Shown in pieces: positions 19,715-30,888 of a stretch of 64,000 nucleotides of DNA. Within the stretch, counting starts at the first letter, position 1. Every line of letters starts with the position of its first letter. Origin of the DNA: Ferrimonas sediminicola (GTDB lineage: Bacteria > Pseudomonadota > Gammaproteobacteria > Enterobacterales > Shewanellaceae); the NCBI RefSeq assembly GCF_005116715.1, contig NZ_SWCI01000010.1:46219-110218 (forward strand). Reading direction: 5' to 3'. A program made the translations under genes and the position numbers. Under the pieces are notes generated by a model. It worked only from the letters and a program-made list of their open reading frames with translations. It had not been told where the DNA came from and searched no databases.

Positions 19715-20206
19715 ATGCGCCTATCCATGATCGCCTGCATGGCCCGGGACCGGGTCATCGGCAAAGAGAACCAGATGCCCTGGCACCTGCCTGCGGATCT
19801 CAAGCATTTCAAAGCCGTCACCATGGGCAAGCCGGTGGTGATGGGTCGCCGCACCTTCGAGTCCATCGGTCGCCCCCTGCCGGGACGCCACAACGTGGTG
19901 ATCACCCGCAACCCGGCGTTCCGGGCCGACGGGGTCACCCTGGTAGCCAGCATCGATGAGGCCCTGGCGTTGCTGGCCCATGAGGAGGAGGTGATGATCA
20001 TCGGCGGCGGTCAGCTCTACGCCAGCCTGCTCCCCAGGACGGACCGGCTCTACCTGACCCTGGCGCAGATGAGCGTCGACGGGGATACCCGTTTTCCGGA
20101 CTATGGTCAGTTGCAATGGCGGGAGATCGAGTGTCGGGTGCGCCCCGCCGACGATGCCAACGACTGTGATCTGCACTTCGTCACCCTGGAGCGGGTGCGC
20201 GACTGA
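19715..20206 (+). CDS. folA: Dihydrofolate reductase
   Basis: A 163-residue enzyme reducing dihydrofolate to tetrahydrofolate with NADPH. Family features: MIACMARDRVIGKENQMPWHLPADLKHFK (substrate Asp in the LPADLKHF helix, Met20-like loop), MGRRTFESIGRPLPGR, and IIGGGQLYASLL. Length is typical of chromosomal FolA. The ribosome binding site is weak (GGAACTACGG) and the leader is unusually structured. Confidence 0.96.
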   Translation: MRLSMIACMARDRVIGKENQMPWHLPADLKHFKAVTMGKPVVMGRRTFESIGRPLPGRHNVVITRNPAFRADGVTLVASIDEALALLAHEEEVMIIGGGQLYASLLPRTDRLYLTLAQMSVDGDTRFPDYGQLQWREIECRVRPADDANDCDLHFVTLERVRD

Positions 20207-20333
20207 GTCACACCCCAGGGATCCTGTTATGGTTCCATATGCCCCAAGTTTGCATCGTTAAGCAACTAGGGTAAGCTGTCGCTGTTACCCTATGTAAATC
20301 TTTTAATAACGATAAGTAACAAGGAGTGGTGAG

Positions 20334-20723
20334 ATGAAATTCCATCTGAGTCTGGCGGTGGCGGCAGCCCTGGTAGTCAACATGGCCTGGGCCCCGCAGG
20401 TTCAGGCGAACGATCAGTTGATTGCCAATATCTGCCAGTATGTACATGACGATAACAAGAGCCGGCTGCGCAAGAAGCTGAAGGAGTCCAATGTTAAGGT
20501 GCGCAACATCTACGACGGGATTCGCTGCAACGGCGAGACCATGATCCGCAGCGCCATGACCAACAACGCCAACGACGTAGGTGTGTTCCTGGTGAAGCGG
20601 CTGTCGGCCAAGAGCCTGCAGCAGCCGGAGTTTGATGGCCAGACCGTGCTGGACTGGGCCAGTGCCAATGGCCACGAGGGCTCAGAGATCGTCGGTGCCA
20701 TCCGCGAGCGCATCGGCGGCTAG
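20334..20723 (+). CDS. DUF3718 domain-containing secreted protein
   Basis: A 129-residue protein with a cleavable signal peptide (hydrophobic 5-20, cut near VQA-ND) and a DUF3718 domain known mainly from Shewanella and relatives; two Cys (CQYV, IRCNG) may form a disulfide in the periplasm. The C-terminal half (GQTVLDWASANGHEG) resembles an ankyrin-type helix pair. Function unknown. Preceded by AAGGAGTGGTGAG; a 7-bp inverted repeat (AGGGTAA ... TTACCCT, about 20268-20291) lies in its upstream region. Confidence 0.75.
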   Translation: MKFHLSLAVAAALVVNMAWAPQVQANDQLIANICQYVHDDNKSRLRKKLKESNVKVRNIYDGIRCNGETMIRSAMTNNANDVGVFLVKRLSAKSLQQPEFDGQTVLDWASANGHEGSEIVGAIRERIGG

Positions 20724-20745
20724 TCCGGCAGAGACAGCGCAAGGC

Positions 20746-20776
20746 AAAAAAGGCGACCTCCTGGGTCGCCTTTTTG
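20746..20776. terminator. Bidirectional terminator between DUF3718 gene and MCP gene
   Basis: GGCGACC 20752-20758 / GGTCGCC 20764-20770, extended by A5 on the left and T5 on the right, giving usable U-tracts on both strands of the convergent pair. Confidence 0.85.
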
Positions 20777-20794
20777 TTGTCCCGCTTTCCTCGG

Positions 20795-22819
20795 TCACAC
20801 CACTTTGAATCGGCGCACCTGCTGCTGCAGCTCTTCCGCCAGCTGGGCCACCTGCTGGCTGGAGGTGGCGGTCTGGATAGCACCGGAGGAGGTCTGCTCG
20901 GAGATGGTGGCGATCTGCTCCAGTTTCTCGGAGATGGTCTGGGAGACGGTGTTCTGCTCCGCCGCCGCCTGGGAGATCTGGTTGCCGGCATTGACCACGC
21001 CGGCGACGGAGCGGGTGATCGCCTCCAGGGCGGCGTTGGCTTCCTCTGTGGTGGTGACACTGCGACGGGCCTGGTCCTGGCTCTTCTGCATCACCTCCTC
21101 GGCCTGACGGGCCCCGTCCTGGACCACCTCGATCATCTGCTGGATCTCGGTGGTGGACTCCTGGGTACGGGAGGCCAGGGAGCGAACCTCGTCCGCCACC
21201 ACGGCGAAGCCGCGACCCTGTTCGCCGGCCCGGGCCGCCTCGATGGCGGCATTCAGGGCCAGCAGGTTGGTCTGTTCGGCGATGCCGCGGATCACGTCCA
21301 GGATGCTGCCGATGGCGGCGGTGTCGTTGTTGAGCTTGTTGATCACCTGGGCGGTGCGTTCCACCTCGTCCGCCAGGTTCTGGATGATGGCGCCGTTGTT
21401 CTCCGACAGGGCCCGGGCCTGGCGGGTCTCCTCATCCGCCTGCTGGGTCTCGCCCAGGGCATCGTTGGCGTTGGTGGCCACCTGGTTGGCGGAACTGGAG
21501 AGCTGGTTGGTGGCGCTGGCCACCTGCTCGATCTGGCTGGTCTGTTCCTGGATGCCGGAGGTGGTCTGGGCGGTCACCGCCGAGGTCTCCTCGGCGGCGG
21601 CGGCCAGCTGGTCGGCCCGCTCGGTGATGGACTGGATCAGCTCTCTCAGGGCGTCGGAGAGGGCGTTGATGTTGCCCGCCAGTTTGCCAAACTCGTCGTG
21701 GTTGGTCAGGCTCAGTCGTTTGGTCAGGTCGCCGCTGGCCAGCACCGCCAGCACCTCGTTGATGTGGCCCAGGGGCTTGGTGATCGACTGGCGGGTTCGC
21801 AGGCTGATGAGGGTGGCCACCAGGATCGAGCCCAGCATCACCGCCATGGTCAGGCTGCGGGTGGACTCCAGGGACGCCATGGCCAGGTTGCCGGCGTCGT
21901 CGCTGATGGTGGCCAACTGCTGCTGCAGGGTCTGGGTCAGGGCGATCAGGGCGTCGTACTGGCTGCGGGCGTCATCCAGCCTGGCGTCCACCGCCTGGGC
22001 CTGGCGCAGGTTGGCCTGCTGCAGATCGATGAGGTTGCCGTCGCCGCGGAGGAAGGTGGTCATGGTGTTGAGGTTGTCGGTCAGCTCCTGCACCAGCGCC
22101 TGCTGGCCGGTGGCTTCGCCGTCGGCCACCATCCCCTCCAGCCGGTAGTCCAGGCTGCGCAGCAGAAACTCGGTTTCACCCCTCAGGGTGTCCAGGTTGT
22201 CCTGAGTGGCCATCTTGCCCAGCTCCAGGCCGATGGCCACCATGCTGGCCACGGCGCTGTCCATGTTGTTGGCCTCGCCGGCCATCTGGCGTTCGGTGGG
22301 GTTGTCGGACACTTCCAGATCCATCAGGTCCAGCAGGATGGAACTGGCATCGTCACCGGCGATCTCCAGGGTCTCCACCTGGGTCTTCAGCTTGGTCCGG
22401 CCCTGGCCCAGCGCCAGCTTGGACTGCAGCAACTGGCTCCAGGCCTGCTGGAAGGCGTCGTTATAGGCACTGGCCTGACCGGCGTCCAGGGCAAACTCGG
22501 GATGGGTCTGCAACAGGCTGTTCAGTGAGGCAATCTCATTGCTCAGCTGACTCTGCTGTGCCTGCAGCCGCTGCTGTAATCTGTCCAGCTCACCGCTGCC
22601 CTCGGCGTCGTGGGCCGACTGGATGGTGATGAATTGGCGGTTGAGACTGAGGCTGAGCTGATTGACCTTGTCCTTGGCCGGCACTGCAAACCTCTTGAAG
22701 GTGTTGGTGTGCTCCTCCACCGTGTTGATGCTGGAGAGGGAGAGCCCTCCGAGAATCAGCAACAGCAGGGTGACGAAGGTGAACCCTCCAATGATGCGGA
22801 GTGAGACGGTAAGTTTCAT
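20795..22819 (-). CDS. Methyl-accepting chemotaxis protein
   Basis: A 674-residue chemoreceptor. TM1 (about 8-30), a helical periplasmic sensor of about 300 residues without Cys, TM2 (about 325-348, [18 protein letters not shown]), HAMP, then a long cytoplasmic coiled coil with the invariant hairpin tip [20 protein letters not shown]. Start chosen at the ATG at 22819, giving the K-R containing N terminus before TM1; a frame extension 17 codons upstream adds nothing recognisable. No che genes adjacent. No CheR-tethering pentapeptide is visible (ends RRFKVV). Ligand unknown. Confidence 0.93.
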   Translation of the reverse strand: MKLTVSLRIIGGFTFVTLLLLILGGLSLSSINTVEEHTNTFKRFAVPAKDKVNQLSLSLNRQFITIQSAHDAEGSGELDRLQQRLQAQQSQLSNEIASLNSLLQTHPEFALDAGQASAYNDAFQQAWSQLLQSKLALGQGRTKLKTQVETLEIAGDDASSILLDLMDLEVSDNPTERQMAGEANNMDSAVASMVAIGLELGKMATQDNLDTLRGETEFLLRSLDYRLEGMVADGEATGQQALVQELTDNLNTMTTFLRGDGNLIDLQQANLRQAQAVDARLDDARSQYDALIALTQTLQQQLATISDDAGNLAMASLESTRSLTMAVMLGSILVATLISLRTRQSITKPLGHINEVLAVLASGDLTKRLSLTNHDEFGKLAGNINALSDALRELIQSITERADQLAAAAEETSAVTAQTTSGIQEQTSQIEQVASATNQLSSSANQVATNANDALGETQQADEETRQARALSENNGAIIQNLADEVERTAQVINKLNNDTAAIGSILDVIRGIAEQTNLLALNAAIEAARAGEQGRGFAVVADEVRSLASRTQESTTEIQQMIEVVQDGARQAEEVMQKSQDQARRSVTTTEEANAALEAITRSVAGVVNAGNQISQAAAEQNTVSQTISEKLEQIATISEQTSSGAIQTATSSQQVAQLAEELQQQVRRFKVV

Positions 22820-22937
22820 TATTAGTATGGTCCTTGGTGTGTGATCCCCCAACACACACCATGTTATCAATCTGACAACCAGTTTGCAGCAGTCATTGCG
22901 CCGATTTATCCAACAATAAGCGGGTGTTTAGTGGGCA

Positions 22938-23756
22938 TCAGCCCCAGACGCGCTCCGCCTGCTGAGTGTGTCTCCGACCCGTTTCCAACTGCCAGAAGGT
23001 GAGCCAGTGACCCCAGCAGGCGCCGGTATCCAGGCTGATGGCGTTGCGGGTGCGGGAGTTGCCCATCAACGCCGCCCAGTGGCCAAACACCAGGCGGTAC
23101 TCCCTGAGCAGGGGGTGGGGAAAGCGGAACCAGGGTATCAACGCCCCTTCGCCGTCCGGATCGCCCTTGGCGTAGAAGTCCAGTCGGCCGTCCGGGTGCA
23201 GCAGGCGCATCCGGGTCAGGCAGTTGATGGTGTAGGTCTGGCGGCGGAAGGGAGGCGCATCCGGCTCCTCATGATCCGGCTTATCGCCATACATCTGGGC
23301 GACAAAGTCCAGATAGTGGTCCGATTGCAGGGTGGCGCTGACCTCGTCAGCATGGCGGATCACCTCGTCCACCCCCCACTGGGGCGGAACCCCGGCGTGG
23401 GTCAGCAGAATCTTGTGCTGCGGCAGGTGGCGGTAGAGAGGCTGACGACGCAGCCACTGGATCAGCTCATCGCGGTCCGGGGCCTCGAGGAACGCCTTGA
23501 GCCTATCCTTGGGCTTGCTTTTCTTGAGGCCGGCATGGACGGCCAGCAGGTGCAGGTCGTGGTTGCCCAGCACGGTACGGCCGGCCTGACCCAGGTCGCG
23601 GAACAGCCTGAGCACTTCCAGGGAGCCGGGGCCGCGGGCCACCAGGTCGCCGGTGCACCACAGGGTATCCAGGGCGGGATCGAACCCGACCTTGTCCATC
23701 AGTGCCCGCAGCTCGTCGTAACAGCCCTGGATGTCGCCGACAAAATAGTTGGCCAT
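22938..23756 (-). CDS. apaH: Symmetrical bis(5'-nucleosyl)-tetraphosphatase ApaH
   Basis: A 272-residue calcineurin-like phosphoesterase hydrolysing Ap4A to two ADP, also removing Np4 caps from RNA. Metal-binding motifs at the N terminus are intact: GDIQGCYDE (Asp8 region), WCTGDLVARGPGS and LGNHDLHLLA. Last gene of the lptD-surA-pdxA-rsmA-apaG-apaH run, 2 bp after apaG, the classical gammaproteobacterial order. Confidence 0.95.
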   Translation of the reverse strand: MANYFVGDIQGCYDELRALMDKVGFDPALDTLWCTGDLVARGPGSLEVLRLFRDLGQAGRTVLGNHDLHLLAVHAGLKKSKPKDRLKAFLEAPDRDELIQWLRRQPLYRHLPQHKILLTHAGVPPQWGVDEVIRHADEVSATLQSDHYLDFVAQMYGDKPDHEEPDAPPFRRQTYTINCLTRMRLLHPDGRLDFYAKGDPDGEGALIPWFRFPHPLLREYRLVFGHWAALMGNSRTRNAISLDTGACWGHWLTFWQLETGRRHTQQAERVWG

Positions 23757-23758
23757 GC

Positions 23759-24133
23759 CTAGTGCAGGCTCCTGGGATTGGTCAGGGCAAAGCGGTCGAT
23801 GGGGCTCTGCAGCACCTGGCCATCGTCGCTGAGCAGGGTGTAGAAGCCGGTCATACTGCCGACCGGGGTGGGCAGGGTGACGGCGCTGGTGTAGCTGAAG
23901 CTTTCCCCCGGTGCCAGGGTGGGGGTCTGGCCCACCACCCCTTCGCCACTCACCTCGTTGAGGCTGCCATTGCCGTCGGTGATCTTCCAGTGCCTGTGGG
24001 TCAGCGTCAGGGTTTGGTCATGGCGGTTCTCCATGGTCACCCGGTACTGGAACAGGTACAACTGCTTCTCCGGTTGCGACTGTTCGGCGACGTACCGGCT
24101 CTCAACCTGGATCTGCAGCGGCGGAAGGCGCAT
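23759..24133 (-). CDS. apaG: ApaG domain protein
   Basis: A 124-residue beta-sandwich (FN3-like) protein; family signatures include FQYRVTMENRHDQTLTLTHRHWKITDGNG and GEGVVGQTPTLAPGESFSYTS. The role in bacteria is unclear; it is genetically linked to Ap4A and Co2+ tolerance. Start taken at the ATG at 24133, which gives the usual length; upstream extension overlaps rsmA and is not conserved. Confidence 0.92.
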   Translation of the reverse strand: MRLPPLQIQVESRYVAEQSQPEKQLYLFQYRVTMENRHDQTLTLTHRHWKITDGNGSLNEVSGEGVVGQTPTLAPGESFSYTSAVTLPTPVGSMTGFYTLLSDDGQVLQSPIDRFALTNPRSLH

Positions 24134-24140
24134 GGCGGCC

Positions 24141-24941
24141 TCAGGTGCGGCAGAGGTGGTTGGCGATGGCGATGAAGCCGGAGACTGGCAACTGCTCCGG
24201 GCGCAGGCTGGGATCGATGCCCAGGGCCTCGAAGGCGGCATCGTCCAGCTTGCCCTTGAAGCTGTTTCTCAGGGTTTTTCGGCGCATGTTGAAGGCGGTC
24301 AGGCACACCTGGCTCAGCACCTCGACATCGTCCACCGGGTAGGGCTTCTCTGCGTGGGGGACCAGCCGCACCACGGCGGAGTCCACTTTGGGCGGTGGGG
24401 TGAAGGCGCCGGGGCCCACTTCCAGCACCGGCACCGCCTTGCAGTAGTACTGGGCCATCACCGTCAGGCGGCCATAGTTCTTGTGGCCAGGGGCGGCACA
24501 CAGGCGCTCCACCACCTCTTTCTGCAGCATGAAGTGCATGTTCTCCACCTTGTCGGCGAACTCGAACAGGTGGAACATCAGCGGAGTGGAGATGTTGTAG
24601 GGGAGGTTGCCGAAGATTTTCATCTTCTTGCCCTCCTCCATCAGGGTGGTGAAGTCGAACTTCAGCGCATCCCCCTGGTGGATCTTCAGTTTTTCGCCCC
24701 AGCCGGGTTGGCGGGTCAGGCGGTCGGCCAGATCCCGGTCCAGCTCCACCACGTTCAGGCAGTCTACCTGCTCGGCGACCGGTTGGGTCAGGGCGCCCAG
24801 GCCGGGGCCGATCTCGACCAGGGTGTGCTCATTGCTGGGGTTGATGGCGGCGACGATGCGATCGATCACCGACATGTCATGGAGGAAGTTTTGGCCGAAG
24901 CGCTTACGGGCGCGGTGGCCCATATGAACATTGTTGCTCAT
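24141..24941 (-). CDS. rsmA: 16S rRNA (A1518/A1519) dimethyltransferase RsmA
   Basis: A 266-residue SAM-dependent methyltransferase that dimethylates two adjacent adenines near the 3' end of 16S rRNA. Visible: [18 protein letters not shown] motif [11 protein letters not shown], catalytic NLPYNIS (NLPY motif) and the C-terminal helical domain. Overlaps the end of pdxA by 4 bp. The alternative internal start [10 protein letters not shown] cannot be excluded. Confidence 0.96.
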   Translation of the reverse strand: MSNNVHMGHRARKRFGQNFLHDMSVIDRIVAAINPSNEHTLVEIGPGLGALTQPVAEQVDCLNVVELDRDLADRLTRQPGWGEKLKIHQGDALKFDFTTLMEEGKKMKIFGNLPYNISTPLMFHLFEFADKVENMHFMLQKEVVERLCAAPGHKNYGRLTVMAQYYCKAVPVLEVGPGAFTPPPKVDSAVVRLVPHAEKPYPVDDVEVLSQVCLTAFNMRRKTLRNSFKGKLDDAAFEALGIDPSLRPEQLPVSGFIAIANHLCRT

Positions 24942-25924
24942 CGATTCTGTTTACTTGTCAGTTCAATAGCTTTGTTAAGGGCGACCAGGAAACTGCCTGG
25001 ATCTGCCTGGCCGGTGCCGGCCAGATCCAGGGCGGTGCCGTGGTCCACAGAGGTGCGGATGAAGGGCAGTCCCAGGGTGATGTTGAGGGACTTGCCGAAC
25101 CCCTTGTATTTTAGCACCGGCAGGCCCTGGTCGTGGTACATGGCCAGGACCACATCGCAGTTATCCAGGTACTTGGGCTGGAACAGGGTGTCCGCGGGCA
25201 GGGGGCCGGTCAGGTCCATCCCCTCGGCGCGCAGGTGGCTCAGGGTGGGCTCGATCACCTCGATCTCCTCCTTGCCCAGGTGGCCCCCCTCGCCGGCGTG
25301 GGGGTTAAGGCCACACACCATGATCCTGGGTTGCGCCAGACCGAACTTATCCTGCAGATCCTGGTTGAGGATGCGGATGATCCTCTCCAGACGCAGCGGG
25401 GTGATCGCCTTGGAGACGTAGGCCAGGGGGATGTGGGTGGTCACCAGGGCCACCTGCAGCCCCTCGGTGGCCAGCACCATCACCACATCCTGGCACCCGG
25501 CCTGCTGGGCGAAATACTCGGTATGGCCGGAGAAGGGGATGCCCGCCTGATTGATGATCCCCTTGTGCACCGGGCCGGTGACCACCGCGGCGAAGTCGCC
25601 GTTGATGTTGCCGTCACAGGAGAACTTCAGCGTTTCCACCACATAGGCGCTGTTGGCATCGTTGAGCTGGCCGCACACCACCGGAGCCGCCAAGGCGAAG
25701 GGAGCGATGGTCAGGGTGCCCGCCTCCTGGGGCTGGGGAGGTTTGCCCGGTTGGTAGGGCTGCAACTTGATCGGCAGCCCCAGTATTCTGGCGCGGTCGG
25801 TGATCAACTGGGGATCGGCACAGACCACCAGCTCCACCGGCCAGGCCTGCTGAGCCAGGGTCACCACCAGGTCCGGACCGATGCCGGCAGGCTCGCCCGG
25901 GGTTACCGCGATACGGACCGTCAT
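24938..25924 (-). CDS. pdxA: 4-hydroxythreonine-4-phosphate dehydrogenase PdxA
   Basis: A 328-residue enzyme of pyridoxal 5'-phosphate biosynthesis (DXP-dependent route). Starts [20 protein letters not shown]; metal-ligand regions [24 protein letters not shown] and [17 protein letters not shown] are present. Coupled to both neighbours by 4-bp overlaps (surA upstream, rsmA downstream). Confidence 0.96.
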   Translation of the reverse strand: MTVRIAVTPGEPAGIGPDLVVTLAQQAWPVELVVCADPQLITDRARILGLPIKLQPYQPGKPPQPQEAGTLTIAPFALAAPVVCGQLNDANSAYVVETLKFSCDGNINGDFAAVVTGPVHKGIINQAGIPFSGHTEYFAQQAGCQDVVMVLATEGLQVALVTTHIPLAYVSKAITPLRLERIIRILNQDLQDKFGLAQPRIMVCGLNPHAGEGGHLGKEEIEVIEPTLSHLRAEGMDLTGPLPADTLFQPKYLDNCDVVLAMYHDQGLPVLKYKGFGKSLNITLGLPFIRTSVDHGTALDLAGTGQADPGSFLVALNKAIELTSKQNR

Positions 25925-27210
25925 TTGCCGTCCACCATCTCGATGTAGGCCTTGGCACGCATCTCCTGGGACCAGACCGCCGCCTGCTCGTTGAACTTGC
26001 GGCGGAACAGCAGCTGATAGGCGCGGTCGGTGTTCATCTTGTCGGTGGTGTCTGTGGTGCGGCGATCGGTCAGCTGCACCACGTGCCAGCCGTGGCTGGA
26101 ACGGAAGGGCTGGCTGTATTCGCCCCTGTTCAGCTTGGCCAGGGCGTTCTTGAACGCCGGCACGTAGATCTCCGGATCGGACCAGCCCAGGTCGCCGCCC
26201 TTGAGGGCGCTGCCGGGATCCTCGGAGTGCTCCCTGGCCAGGTCGCCAAAGTCGGCATCGCCGCTCTTCACCTCGGCCAGCAAGTTGTCCAGCATCTGCT
26301 TGGCCATATCTTCACTGAGGATCGGGGAGGGTTTGAGCAGGATGTGACGGGCACGCACCTCCTCCACCTCCTGCACCTGCTGGCCGCGGGTCTCCTGGAT
26401 CTTGACGATGTGGAAACCGGCGCCGCTCTTCACCGGGCCGATGATGTCACCCGACTTGGCGTCTTTCACCAGTTCGGCAAACAGGGTGGGCATCTCGTTG
26501 ATGTTCATCCAGCCCCAGTCCCCGCCCTCCAGGGCCTTGGGGCCGGCGGAGGCGGCGATGGCGGTCTTGGCAAAGTCGGCACCGTCGTTGAGCAGCTTCA
26601 ACACCTTGTCGGCGCGCTGGCGGGCCTCCTCCACAGTCTGGGGAGAGTTGTCCTTTACCTCGATGAGGATGTGGCCCACGTGGAACTCGGCGTTTTGCAG
26701 GCCCTGCTCCTCGATCATCTTCACCAGGGTGTCGATCTCCTGGGGGGAGATCTGTACCCGGCGCTGCACCTGGAAGCGCTGGACCTGGCCCAGGGTGATC
26801 TCGCGGCGAACCTGTTCTCGGTACTGGGCGTAGTTGTCGCCGGAGGCTTCCACCTCGGCCTTGAGCTCGGCCAGGGTCTGGCCCTGCTCCTGGGCCATGT
26901 TCTCCAGGGTCTGGTCCAATTGGATATCGCTGATCACCAGGCCCATGCGCTCAGCCATCTGCAGCTGCAGGCTCTCGTTGATCAGGCGATCCACCACCTG
27001 GGTGCGCAGGGCGGAGTCCGAGGGCAGGGACTGGCCGGCACGCAGCGCGCCCCGCTTGATGTTGGCGATACGGTCGTCGATCTCGCTTTGCAAGATGATG
27101 CCGTTGTTCACCAGCACCGCGACCCGGTCCAGGGTCTGAGGCTGAGCCATCAGGGAACCGACCATGGCCAGGGAAGCCACGGCGCCAAACAGAATATTGC
27201 GAACCTTCAT
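25921..27210 (-). CDS. surA: Periplasmic chaperone/peptidyl-prolyl isomerase SurA
   Basis: A 429-residue periplasmic protein: signal peptide (about 1-22, ending SLMAQ-PQ), N-terminal chaperone region, and two parvulin domains (about 168-270 and 280-380; both with [16 protein letters not shown] starts and GGDWGWM / [10 protein letters not shown] loops). It escorts outer-membrane beta-barrel proteins, including LptD encoded just upstream. 83 bp separate it from lptD. Confidence 0.96.
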   Translation of the reverse strand: MKVRNILFGAVASLAMVGSLMAQPQTLDRVAVLVNNGIILQSEIDDRIANIKRGALRAGQSLPSDSALRTQVVDRLINESLQLQMAERMGLVISDIQLDQTLENMAQEQGQTLAELKAEVEASGDNYAQYREQVRREITLGQVQRFQVQRRVQISPQEIDTLVKMIEEQGLQNAEFHVGHILIEVKDNSPQTVEEARQRADKVLKLLNDGADFAKTAIAASAGPKALEGGDWGWMNINEMPTLFAELVKDAKSGDIIGPVKSGAGFHIVKIQETRGQQVQEVEEVRARHILLKPSPILSEDMAKQMLDNLLAEVKSGDADFGDLAREHSEDPGSALKGGDLGWSDPEIYVPAFKNALAKLNRGEYSQPFRSSHGWHVVQLTDRRTTDTTDKMNTDRAYQLLFRRKFNEQAAVWSQEMRAKAYIEMVDGK

Positions 27211-27293
27211 CCTCTAATCCATCTCTCTGGTGCAGTTATCGCTTAGAGCACCAGGCTCGGCGACGGTTCCTGCACTGTAACACATTTGTTTCC

Positions 27294-29615
27294 TCAGTTT
27301 CTGAGGTAGTAGGGGCGGCGGTAGTTGAACAAGCCTGCGTCCAGCATGTCGCTGACCCCGAGCGGGCCGGAGGAGCCCAGCCCCTTCAGTTCGAAGGTCA
27401 GGGACCAGCTGGTGTCGAAATCGTTGCGCTGGCTGATGTTGGTAAAGCCGCTGTCGCTGTAGTTGGTGTTCAGGTGGCGATCGTAGCTTAGACGGATGGC
27501 CCAGCAGCAGGATTCCCACTGGATACCGGCAAAGGTTTCCACTGAACGGTTGAGGTTGGCATCGTAGTAGTAGTTGCCCACCAGATAGGTGTTATCGGTC
27601 AGCGGCCAGGTGGTGCGCAGGCCAAACTGGTTGATGTCCACCGACTCACCGGTGTCGGCGTCGATGGCCAGCTCCGGCACATAGCGGTGGGACAGCTGCA
27701 CCAGCTTGTCCCGGCCCGGCCGGTAATCCAGGGTCAGTTCCGACTTGTTGGTGATGCCGGAGTTGGTGTCCAGTTGCAGGGAGCCGGCGAGGAACCAGTT
27801 CCTGGCGGCCTGCATATCCAGCTCCATCGCCAGGGCGGAACTGGATTGCTGAATCTGGTTTGACTGGTCCGGCAGGCTTACCTCGCTGTCGGACAGGTAG
27901 AAGATCTGGCCAAGGGCAAAACGCAGCCTCTCGTCATTGCCGTCGTCGAAGATCCGGGTCGCCACCCCCAGAGTCAGCTGGTTGGCATCGGCGATGCGAT
28001 CCAGGCCTGAGAAGCGGCGGTCGCGGAACAGGCCGCTGTAATCGTCCTGCAGCAGGGCGGTATCGTAGACACCGATGTCACTCTGATCCTCGTGGGGGAT
28101 GTAGAGGTACTGGGCCTGGGGCTCAAGGGTCTGGCGCAAGGGCTGACCGCGGAAGCTCAGCCGCCGCTCCAGGTTGATCTGGCCGTGCAGCCGCAACTGG
28201 GGCAGGGTTCGGCTGACGAAGTCGTCCAGGTTCTGCTCCAGGGGATTGGTGGTGTTGTCGGGCACATCCTGCTGGTAGAAGGTCTGCATCAGCTTCACTT
28301 CGCCCAGCAGGCTGGCTGCCGGGGTCTGGAAAGGCAGGGACAGGGTGGGTTCCATATGCCAGCGGATCGCTTCCAGCTGGTTGTTGCCCTGGCTGGCGAA
28401 GCGGGTCAACTCGGTGCCGAAGGCGAAATCCAGGCCGCGGGAGACATCGGGCCGGTGATACTGGAAGCTCAGTTGCGGCAGCACCTGAAAGGGCGACTCG
28501 GCCTCACCCAGCACCTTGATGTCCTGCACCCGGGCGGCGAAGTTCCACTCCTTCTGGAAATAGGCGGCTTCACCCACCCGGCTTAGCTGGTTGTCGGTGC
28601 TGGTGCTGATGGCGGAATCGAAGTCGTTGAAGTAGTTGTCATCGCTGATGTCGGCAATGTCGGCGTGCAGGCGCCAGCCGTTGTCCAGCCTGGCGGAGTG
28701 CTCCCAGGAGTAGGCCCAGCGATCGGGGCGGCCGTTGAGGCTGTCCAGGCGGTCGTTGCCGATGTACTCCAGATTGATCAGCCCGGCGCTGTCACGCTGC
28801 AGGTAGCGCCCTTCGGCACCCAGCCACACCCCTCTGGAGCTCATGACCTGAGGGCTCAGGGTCAGGTCGTAGTTGGGGGCGATGTTCCAGTAGAAGGGGG
28901 CGGTGATGTCGACGCCGTTCTTGGTGCTGGTGCTGATGGAGGGGAACAGGAAACCGGTCTTACGCTTGTCCGATACCGGCACCGTCATATAGGGTACGTA
29001 GAATACCGGGGTGTCGAACAGGCGCACCTGGGCGTTGTAGATGCGGCCCCACTCCTCGCTGGAGTCGATGACGATCTTCTCCGCTTTCAGCTCCCAGTCG
29101 GGCACCTCGGAGGGACAGGTGGTGAAGCTGCTGCCTAGCAGCACCAGGTCGTTGTCACCGGTGATCTGCAACTGGCCGGCATCGCCATGGACCTGCTGGC
29201 CATGCAGCCAGTACTGCGCCTGGTTCAGGGTGGCGTTGTAACGGGTCAGGTCGGCGTTGAGATCCTCGGCGGTGATGGTGATGGCGGGATCCTGGTACAC
29301 CAGGTTGCCGTTGGCCTGGACTTTCTGCTCCTGCTGGCGCACCTCGGCGCTGTCGGCGGTGATGGCGCGGTTGCCCTGAGTCAGTTTGACGTCGCCCCGG
29401 AACCGGGCCGTTTCACCGGCGATCGCCTCACTGCGGTCCGCCCTGACGGTCACCGGCTCCCGCGAGGCGTCCTCCTCCATAGGGGCATTGGGGTCCACCA
29501 TCAGGGGCACCGGCAGCCTGACGATACACTGGTTGTCCGGCACCACCACCTGACCCTCCTGGCTCCAGGCGGCAAAAGGCAGGCAGCAGCACGCTAAAGC
29601 GAGTTGAAAACGCAT
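27294..29615 (-). CDS. lptD: LPS-assembly protein LptD
   Basis: A 773-residue outer-membrane beta-barrel that inserts lipopolysaccharide into the outer leaflet with LptE. A signal peptide (1-18, ending AAWSQ), an OstA/LptA-like jellyroll (about 55-190, with RADRSEAIAGETARFRGDV) and a large C-terminal barrel are recognisable. Cys29 near the start and CC at about 727-728 are the expected partners for the essential long-range disulfides. Heads the operon with surA and pdxA; divergent from amgK. Confidence 0.95.
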   Translation of the reverse strand: MRFQLALACCCLPFAAWSQEGQVVVPDNQCIVRLPVPLMVDPNAPMEEDASREPVTVRADRSEAIAGETARFRGDVKLTQGNRAITADSAEVRQQEQKVQANGNLVYQDPAITITAEDLNADLTRYNATLNQAQYWLHGQQVHGDAGQLQITGDNDLVLLGSSFTTCPSEVPDWELKAEKIVIDSSEEWGRIYNAQVRLFDTPVFYVPYMTVPVSDKRKTGFLFPSISTSTKNGVDITAPFYWNIAPNYDLTLSPQVMSSRGVWLGAEGRYLQRDSAGLINLEYIGNDRLDSLNGRPDRWAYSWEHSARLDNGWRLHADIADISDDNYFNDFDSAISTSTDNQLSRVGEAAYFQKEWNFAARVQDIKVLGEAESPFQVLPQLSFQYHRPDVSRGLDFAFGTELTRFASQGNNQLEAIRWHMEPTLSLPFQTPAASLLGEVKLMQTFYQQDVPDNTTNPLEQNLDDFVSRTLPQLRLHGQINLERRLSFRGQPLRQTLEPQAQYLYIPHEDQSDIGVYDTALLQDDYSGLFRDRRFSGLDRIADANQLTLGVATRIFDDGNDERLRFALGQIFYLSDSEVSLPDQSNQIQQSSSALAMELDMQAARNWFLAGSLQLDTNSGITNKSELTLDYRPGRDKLVQLSHRYVPELAIDADTGESVDINQFGLRTTWPLTDNTYLVGNYYYDANLNRSVETFAGIQWESCCWAIRLSYDRHLNTNYSDSGFTNISQRNDFDTSWSLTFELKGLGSSGPLGVSDMLDAGLFNYRRPYYLRN

Positions 29616-29892
29616 TGTTATCCTTTTGGATTGTGTGCGGACGCCGGTCCGGATTCTGTCGGCGCGGCCGCTGCCGTCCCCGTTCCCCGATGGGTGGTGC
29701 CCCGCCGGTTATGGTCCGGCTTGCGGCGTGTTCGTTGACCCCATCATCGGTGGTGTGACCCCGGGTGAACAGAGACGGACTCGATTCGGTCTGAGAGCCT
29801 ATTTTTCAACGCGCCGAACAAAACCATTTTTCGTTGGCGCAAAAGACGTATGATAAAGCAATTTTTCCGTTTGGGCTATGCGGAGGAGAGAG

Positions 29893-30888
29893 ATGAGCGA
29901 CAGCCGCCAGGCAGCGCTGCAGCAATGGTTAAACCAGCTATTTACCCCCCCTGTCGAGGGGGTGGACCTGATCTTCGGTGACGCCAGTCACCGGCGCTAT
30001 TTCCGCTTCCTCCATCGGGGGGAGAGCTACATCGCCGTGGACGCCCCCCCGGAGCTGGAGGACAGCACCCCTTTCCTGACCATGACCGAGGCCTATGAGC
30101 GGGCGGGTCTGCCCGTGCCCAGGGTGATCGCTGCGGATCTCGATCTGGGCTTTATGTGTCAGAGCGATCTGGGGGATACCCACCTCCAGGGCCGGCTCAG
30201 TGCGGACTCCCTGTCCCTGTGGTATGGGCGGGCCCTGGCGCTGCTGCCCCGGATCGCCCGGGTGACCACTCGGGCGGGGCAGTCCCTGCCCCCCTATGAC
30301 GAGGGGTTCCTGCGCCAGGAACTGGCGCTGCTGCCCGAGTGGTTCCATGGCGCCCACCTGGGCAGGGAGGAGGCGCAGCTGCAGCCGTGGTGGCCGGCCC
30401 TGTGCGACCGGCTGGTGGCCACTGCCCTGGAGCAGCCCCAGGTGGGGGTGCACCGGGACTTTCACTGCCGCAACCTGATGGTCAACGGCGACGCCCTGGC
30501 GGTGATCGATTATCAGGGCGCGCTGCTGGGGCCGGTCACCTATGACCCGGTCTCCCTGTTGAAGGACTGCTATGTGAAGTGGTCCTGGGATTCGCTGGAG
30601 CCCCTGTTGCGGACACACTTCCAGCGGCTGCTGGAGCTGGGGGTGATCCCGGCAGACACCGGCTGGCAACGGTTCCTGCGCTGGTATCACCTCACCGGGC
30701 TGCAGCGTCACCTCAAGGTGCTGGGGATCTTCGCCCGCCTGAGCCACAGGGATGGCAAACACCACTACCTAACGGATCTGCCCCGGGTGCTGGAGTACGT
30801 GATCGAGGCCGCCGGGCTCTATCCGGAGACCGCACCCCTGGCCAGTGCCGCCCTGGAGTGGCGGCAACAGTTGGAGGAACGGCGATGA
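29893..30888 (+). CDS. amgK: Aminoglycoside phosphotransferase-like kinase, probable AmgK
   Basis: A 331-residue kinase of the APH fold (COG3178). Brenner-type catalytic motif [11 protein letters not shown] (about 194-204) and the metal-binding [10 protein letters not shown] (about 211-220) are intact. In Pseudomonas, AmgK phosphorylates the anomeric position of MurNAc and GlcNAc in a peptidoglycan-recycling shortcut that bypasses de novo UDP-MurNAc synthesis. The ATG at 29893 follows CGGAGGAGAG; an ATG five codons upstream lies in that site. A 4-bp overlap with the next gene, whose product catalyses the following step, supports the assignment. Confidence 0.88.
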   Translation: MSDSRQAALQQWLNQLFTPPVEGVDLIFGDASHRRYFRFLHRGESYIAVDAPPELEDSTPFLTMTEAYERAGLPVPRVIAADLDLGFMCQSDLGDTHLQGRLSADSLSLWYGRALALLPRIARVTTRAGQSLPPYDEGFLRQELALLPEWFHGAHLGREEAQLQPWWPALCDRLVATALEQPQVGVHRDFHCRNLMVNGDALAVIDYQGALLGPVTYDPVSLLKDCYVKWSWDSLEPLLRTHFQRLLELGVIPADTGWQRFLRWYHLTGLQRHLKVLGIFARLSHRDGKHHYLTDLPRVLEYVIEAAGLYPETAPLASAALEWRQQLEERR